The notes below the pieces were generated by a model. That model was not told the DNA's origin, did no database searches, and worked only from the letters and a program-made list of their open reading frames with translations. Position numbers and translations under genes: made by a program. DNA of 56,553 nucleotides, taken from Haplomitrium mnioides (taxonomy: Eukaryota > Marchantiophyta > Haplomitriopsida > Calobryales). The number at the start of each line of letters is the position of its first letter. Position 1 is the stretch's first letter. Shown here piece by piece: positions 52,217-56,553 of the stretch. Location: positions 1-56,553 of the forward strand of contig JBNGIS010017987.1 in assembly GCA_049999725.1 (NCBI GenBank), written 5' to 3'.

Positions 52217-52627
52217 TTAGGAGACCCAAAGATCAAGAAATCTCCCATCCAACAAAACAAGATTTGGTTCACTAAGAGTTTGCAATAGAAGATCATAACT
52301 GCCATGCTTGAGTTCTTGCCAAACTTGAGTTGTAAATTGGAATTCTTGAAGAGGCAACACCCAATAAGCAAGATGACCAATGAGACCAAGCTTGTTCACT
52401 ATATACTTCAAACAATCTTGGTTGACAATGAAAACAAATTGGCATCCCAAGAGACACTGTCGGAATTTTTGAACCATATAGATCATTTCTAAAGCTTCTC
52501 GTTTGGTAAATGAGTGATTCCTTTCTGCAAGGCTAAGTTGCTTGCCTACGTAATAAATCAAGCACTTTTTTTCCTCGCGCATTTGAGCTAGGATTGCATC
52601 TGTTGTTGTCAATGGCTTGTCAACCAT
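52217..52627 (-). pseudogene. Gypsy RNase H
   Basis: A 136-codon frame with EEKKCLIYYVGKQLSLAERN, TKREALEMIYMVQKFRQCLL, NQDCLKYIVNKLGLIGHLAYW and LPLQEFQF. It matches the RNase H of plant Ty3/gypsy elements (typically YYASKTLSEAERNY ... TKEALAVV ... LKYLL). The catalytic Asp preceding it (DAS motif) falls upstream of this frame and is replaced or lost. Largely open, so this is one of the better preserved parts. Confidence 0.85.
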
Positions 52628-52783
52628 TACAAGAAAGAGAGTGGACTAGTCAATAGGGGAGAGGTATGGGAGGGACTGTAGAATATCTTTCAAAGTTTGG
52701 AAAGCTTGCTAACATTTGGCTATCTAAAAGAAGGGAACCAAAGGTCGGGTCAAGGAGTAGAGAAGGGAAGCAACCTAAGCATA

Positions 52784-53567
52784 CTATTTGCAAAAACAAA
52801 GGTAGTAGACTGATTTGCCAAGGAAATTTTGTAGTTGCTTCACACTTTGATGGACCAAAAGAGCAAGGATAATGCCAACCTTGGCAAGATTTGGGTGTAT
52901 ACCTACTTTCGAAACAATATGTTTGATAAGAATGATAGCATATGCAAAAAACTTGCATTTCTTGAGATTGGGAGAAATCTTGAATTTGTGACAACAGAGG
53001 AAAGCATATTTGAACTGGCTCACATGGTGCGCCTTCATGCCAAAAATCGTGAAATTGTCAAGGTAGATCTTGAGGTACTTATCATGTCTTTTGAGTAGAG
53101 ATTCAGATGCCATTAACATGATGAGCTCAAACGCACTAGGGCCATTGCATAAGTGGAAGACCAGCTTGTTGTAATAATAGCACCTCCATGAGCGGCAATA
53201 GTCGTAAACATCTTGGAATTTGGATGAATAGTAATCTAGTTATAACATGAGAAGCCATCTAAGAAGCTATAGCACTCATGTGTGACAACATTATCAAGGA
53301 TCACATCAATGAATGGGATCGAGAATTGTTCCATAATTGTGGCCAAATTCAAATTAAGCCATCAAGTTTAGGAACTACTCCGATGGGAGAAACCCAATTG
53401 ATCAATCTTGCGTGAGATATTATGCTAACGTTGAGCCTTTTGGCAAGATCAACATGAACCAATTCTGTGTGTTCTGGATTCAAATGAAAAAGGCGCCTTT
53501 CGATGGACTTCACATTGGGTCCCAATTTAATTTGTTTTTGGTAGATCGAAGAGGGGATGCTTGTCAT
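52784..53567 (-). pseudogene. Gypsy reverse transcriptase
   Basis: Starts with the RT lead NPEHTELVHVDLAKRLN, then ISHARLINWVSPIGVVPKLDG. After a stop it continues as FPLPFIDVILDNVVTHECYS and FLDGFSCYN (motif A Asp present), then with indels to KYLKIYLDNFTIFG, where the catalytic YMDD is YLDN, so one catalytic Asp is lost. HIVSKVGIHPNLAKV and LQNFLGKSVYY are the thumb and connection motifs. Non-functional. Confidence 0.87.
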
Positions 53568-53728
53568 CTCATTATACTCCTACACAAAGATATCAATATA
53601 GCAATGAATAAGCTTAGGAAGTTGGGACTGTGAGGGACGATCCAAATGTTTGTAAAATTTCAAACTCTTATGTTGTTGGGAAAGGACAAAAAGATCCATA
53701 AATTGAATGTCCATGAAATGACATGAGG

Positions 53729-54112
53729 TGTAAAAAAACACAATGCCAACTTCTAAATAAGTAACAACTTCAAGATAACTCCAACAGAGTTATCCTACTT
53801 AAAGATGATAAGCAAGCAAAGCCAATAGTACTAGTCAAAGACAAGCAACCAAAGAGCCAAACCAAATTGAGAGGAACTCCAGAATCAGGAGTGGGGCTAA
53901 GAAGCCCTTCTATTTATACAAGAGAAGAGGGTGTCATCCCTCTTTCTTCACTTACAAGTCACTTCTAATTTCAACCCTAAAAGTGGCTCGTTACTAAAAG
54001 TGACTTTGAAGGCAAGTAATCTTATCTCAACTCTAAAAGCGACTCTCTACCACTTCCTTCACTCCTCTCTATTTTCTTATAAATAGCACAACCTTATACT
54101 TGTACTATTACA
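53729..54112. repeat. Solo LTR, family S copy 2, inside the gypsy element
   Basis: TGTAAAAAAACACAATGCC ... GTACTATTACA, 384 bp, flanked by TGAGG at 53724-53728 and 54113-54117. It shares long identical stretches with 43756-44188. On the minus strand a TATAAATA box (53911-53918) is followed by GAAGGGCTTCTTAGCCCC, a plausible promoter position within a minus-oriented LTR. On the plus strand the TATAAATAGC at about 54079 would leave only some 25 bp for the rest of the LTR, so minus orientation is favoured. No coding content. Confidence 0.9.
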
Positions 54113-54117
54113 TGAGG

Positions 54118-54700
54118 TTAATAAGGAGCCAAAGAAGTCAAACTCATATGAAGATTCAAAGTCTTGGACCAGATATCAAGAGTCGAGGTCTACAAAAGAG
54201 ATGTCATGGAATAATTTGTGAATCTTCTGAGTAGTCGAGACAAGTGAGTTGGAGTATAGCAACCAAACCACTTGCTTATTGGGTGGGCTGAATGTGAGAG
54301 TACCCATAGCAAAGTCCATTTAGACATGACTCTATTTGAGCCACATGCAACCAAGGAGAAAGGGATACTCGTTATGCTCCAACATACTTATGACAATGTA
54401 ATGACTAAATATTCTTGGTCCGCAAATAGAGTAGGAATGTTTCAAAGAATGTCTAGAAGGGCATTTTCTTGGCCATCAACAAGTCGCAGTAGGAGAGGTG
54501 ACTTGTGCAATGTCAAAGAAGAATAGCCAGCATATTGCATAGTGAATTCAGTTATAATATTGACCGTAAAGCCAGTATGTAAATGAGCTTTAGAGATCAT
54601 AATGTTGTCAATAAAAATAGAAATAGCATATATACCAAGGTCAAAAAGAGAGACCATATGCACAGCAAGAGTGTTTGGGACTATAGGATCTACACTCTAT
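54118..54700 (-). pseudogene. Gypsy protease region
   Basis: Minus frame 54442-54663 reads SLFDLGIYAISIFIDNIMIS then KAHLHTGFTVNIITEF and LLLRLVDGQENALLDIL. Plant Tat-type gypsy proteases have ALLDTG(S/A)TVNI followed by LRLVDG, so the catalytic Asp is His here (LHTG). A stop ends the frame at 54442; remnants continue to the solo LTR boundary. Confidence 0.7.
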
Positions 54701-55199
54701 GAAACCACTTCAGAAGGGGAGATCAAAATCTGTCAAGTTGGTAGAAAATAGCACAATTGTTGGGTTTTGTGATAGCGGATCTATGAGTAATCAAGACTTG
54801 AGTTTCCAAGCTTAAAGGAAATTAACAATCTTGGACCTTTGGCGTGGAATCAATAGAGCATTTTGTAATGATATGCAAGTGGATGCATTCAATTTTAGGA
54901 GTTGTTCGAAGGTAATAGTAGCAGGTCGGGAGGCAATATCGCAAAAGAAATCATAATCATGCAAGAAGGTAAATGGATAATTGACTAATTTTTGGGAGCT
55001 GGGTTCGCGGATACAAGGCAGCTTGGGAACACACTATGAATTGTGAATGTGAACAAAAGGGGATGAAGGAAATGGTATGATAGGATCGGTTTCGGGTGAG
55101 AAGTGATAGGAGGCAACATTCCAACATCAAACAAGGAGAAGAAAGGAATGTTCTCACGAATAATCAGGGTAGTAGCACCTGCAACAAGAGATGTGAAAG

Positions 55200-56000
55200 G
55201 GGGACTAAGGAGAACACATGGAAGGGTGCCAGGATGACTTGAATTCAAATGGGAAAGTTGATGAACCAAATGAAGAGTGACATTGACGGGAACAACTTCT
55301 ATCTGATGGAGATTTTGTGCTGGTTGGACGTTGGCATTGGAGGGTAATCAAAGAATTGGCCCTTGTACCGAAATCGCAACATGCTCTAGTTGGTGGAATC
55401 AGATGAGGGGGCTGCAAAATCAGGGGTTGTTGAACAACTAGAGCTTGAGGTTGTTGTGGCTAGTAGTACGTGATTTGAGGAGGAGGAGGTGCAACATAGG
55501 AGGATTGTTGCTGGTATAGTAACTACAAACTTTTGTGATTGTATTGAGGTTAATAGGGGAATTGTTGTTGGTATTGTTAGTATGAGAAATGTGCCATTTG
55601 CTAATTTTGGCCTTGAGAGAGTATTGTTATATTCGAGGATGAGGACAATCCCGCATGATATGGTCCGTCTAGTTGCAATTATAGCAACTCTTGCCTCTAG
55701 AATGACACATCGGTTGGTATTGGAAATTGGGTTGTTGGAGCAGACATTGCTACTTGTATGTTAGCATAGGAGCTTGATATTGCATCTGAGGTTGAGGAGC
55801 AATGGCTTGATGGAGTAGCAAAGCATGCTACATAGTGTCTTGTCACTTCCACGACCAATTGTGCAATTATGGCTTTACTTCTATGTCAAACAAGGTAGAC
55901 CTGGTTTGCATGGTCTATGAAGCTAGAGGCTTTGTTGGTTTCTCCTCATAAAACTTTGATGTTGAGTGCATATTTAATATGAGAGGTGGGTTGAAGTGTG
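55200..56000 (-). pseudogene. Gypsy gag C-terminal region with zinc knuckle
   Basis: Around 55638-55690 the minus strand reads GKSCYNCN, a stop, then TDHIMRDCPHPR, a CX2CX4HX4C knuckle whose fifth position has become TAG. Flanking pieces are poor in hydrophobic residues and rich in P, Q and S, as expected of a gag linker (55205-55417). Frames on either side are broken. No capsid domain could be identified. Confidence 0.65.
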
Positions 56001-56511
56001 GCTGAAATCATCAATACACAACAAATTCTACAAAGTCTACCTAGTGTAAGTACTCAATACAAAATATATTAGAAATTCTCCACTCTTTACTCCAAAAGCT
56101 CTCACACAAAACACTCATGATCTCACCATTCTAACTCTCAATACACTCCTCAAGTACTTGCCATCCAATGAGTCTTCAAAGTAGCTTCTCCAAAGGTCTC
56201 TCACAACTCCTAAGTCTCAAGTCTAAAATGAAAAAAAAAACAATTCATCTTCTCTCTCCTCCTCCTTATACACTAGTTTACATAAGTATCAGAAGCAACA
56301 ACTAAATATTCTATCACCATAGATAAAGAATCCATGGTGATAATCTCTCTAATTATGAAATCCAAAAAGTGCTTATAATGTATCTCCACCTTTTGTTTTC
56401 TTCTTCAAGAAAAAGCTTTTCATTTAGAGCTACTTTTGCAAAAAATTGATCCAATACTTTCATGCCTTGTATTTGTCCCTACAATTAATTTCTACGATGA
56501 TACTATGAGAT

Positions 56512-56513
<2 letters not shown>
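56001..56513. other. No feature recognised
   Basis: About 510 bp, pyrimidine-rich on the plus strand (TTCTCTCTCCTCCTCCTTATAC and similar), without an ORF of note or array units. It may still be gypsy-element leader or LTR, but nothing in the window can be paired with it. Confidence 0.4.

Positions 56514-56553
<40 letters not shown>
56514..56553 (+). repeat. (GA)n microsatellite at window end
   Basis: Twenty uninterrupted GA dinucleotides run to the last base of the window, so the tract may continue beyond it. Confidence 0.95.

Larger units (their letters stand above)
51498..56000 (-). mobile_element. Ty3/gypsy retrotransposon, decayed, minus strand
   Basis: Reading right to left: gag zinc knuckle (about 55640), protease (about 54600), RT (53567-52784), RNase H (52627-52217), integrase zinc domain (52036) and integrase core (to 51498). 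RT before integrase defines Ty3/gypsy. Motifs such as CYSFLDGFSCYN and the DGQ-type protease resemble Tat/Athila-like lineages, which is an inference. Stops and frameshifts occur in every domain. The integrase is cut at 51498, and no LTR or primer-binding site was identified. The right limit is approximate. A family S solo LTR has landed between protease and RT. Confidence 0.88.

Overview
The window looks like a repeat-rich stretch of a large land-plant nuclear genome. Plant Ty1/copia and Ty3/gypsy remnants, solo LTRs and a long tandem array account for most of it, and I recognise no ordinary host gene, tRNA or rRNA. The exact lineage cannot be fixed from sequence alone; a gymnosperm- or fern-like genome is only a guess. 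Four runs of N (100, 100, 10 and 10 bases) interrupt the assembly.

Backbone: a tandem array of a ~60-bp unit fills about 21 kb (roughly 350 units) in blocks at 1-1896, 6004-8603, 12694-26995, 33067-35415 and 41091-41290. A more diverged relative of the same repeat lies at 48766-49430. The unit is a multiple of three, so long open frames of a 20-residue pseudo-repeat appear on both strands; I read these as a by-product of unit length. Variant units recur in fixed order, giving higher-order repeats of about 240 bp, 360 bp and 1.38 kb. Elements have landed inside the array.

Insertions, left to right. (1) A 180-bp insert at 332-510 whose minus strand encodes a plastid/cyanobacterial-type RNA polymerase alpha C-terminal domain. 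(2) A 5'-truncated Ty1/copia element (1897-5899) with one 3' LTR. (3) Element A (8604-12693, 4,090 bp): TG...CA ends, a TTCTT target duplication, no pol genes, and one intact 755-codon ORF for a globular-plus-coiled-coil protein. (4) A decayed copia element on the plus strand (26996-33066) and a relative on the minus strand (35416 to about 39700). Both carry an in-frame, repetitive G-P-F/L-V peptide inside the reverse transcriptase. (5) A region of uncertain origin at 39700-41090 ending in a poly(A)-like tract.

From 41291 to 48765 the insertions are nested. A Ty3/gypsy integrase tail runs into a polypurine tract and then into element B, a decayed relative of A. B is split at 42317/46880 by element C, a second full-length relative of A with CTTAT target duplications. 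C is itself split by a 433-bp solo LTR (43756-44188) with GAAAT target duplications. The reading that best fits ends, lengths and neighbours is that A, B and C are very long (~4.1 kb) LTRs of a gypsy element that carry a protein-coding gene inside the LTR, A and C being solo LTRs. This is the most interesting candidate in the window.

Right end: after an unclassified stretch (49431-51490), a decayed minus-strand Ty3/gypsy element (51498 to about 56000) shows gag zinc knuckle, protease, RT, RNase H and integrase in order. It is interrupted by a second copy of the short solo LTR (53729-54112, TGAGG target duplication). The window ends in a (GA)n microsatellite.
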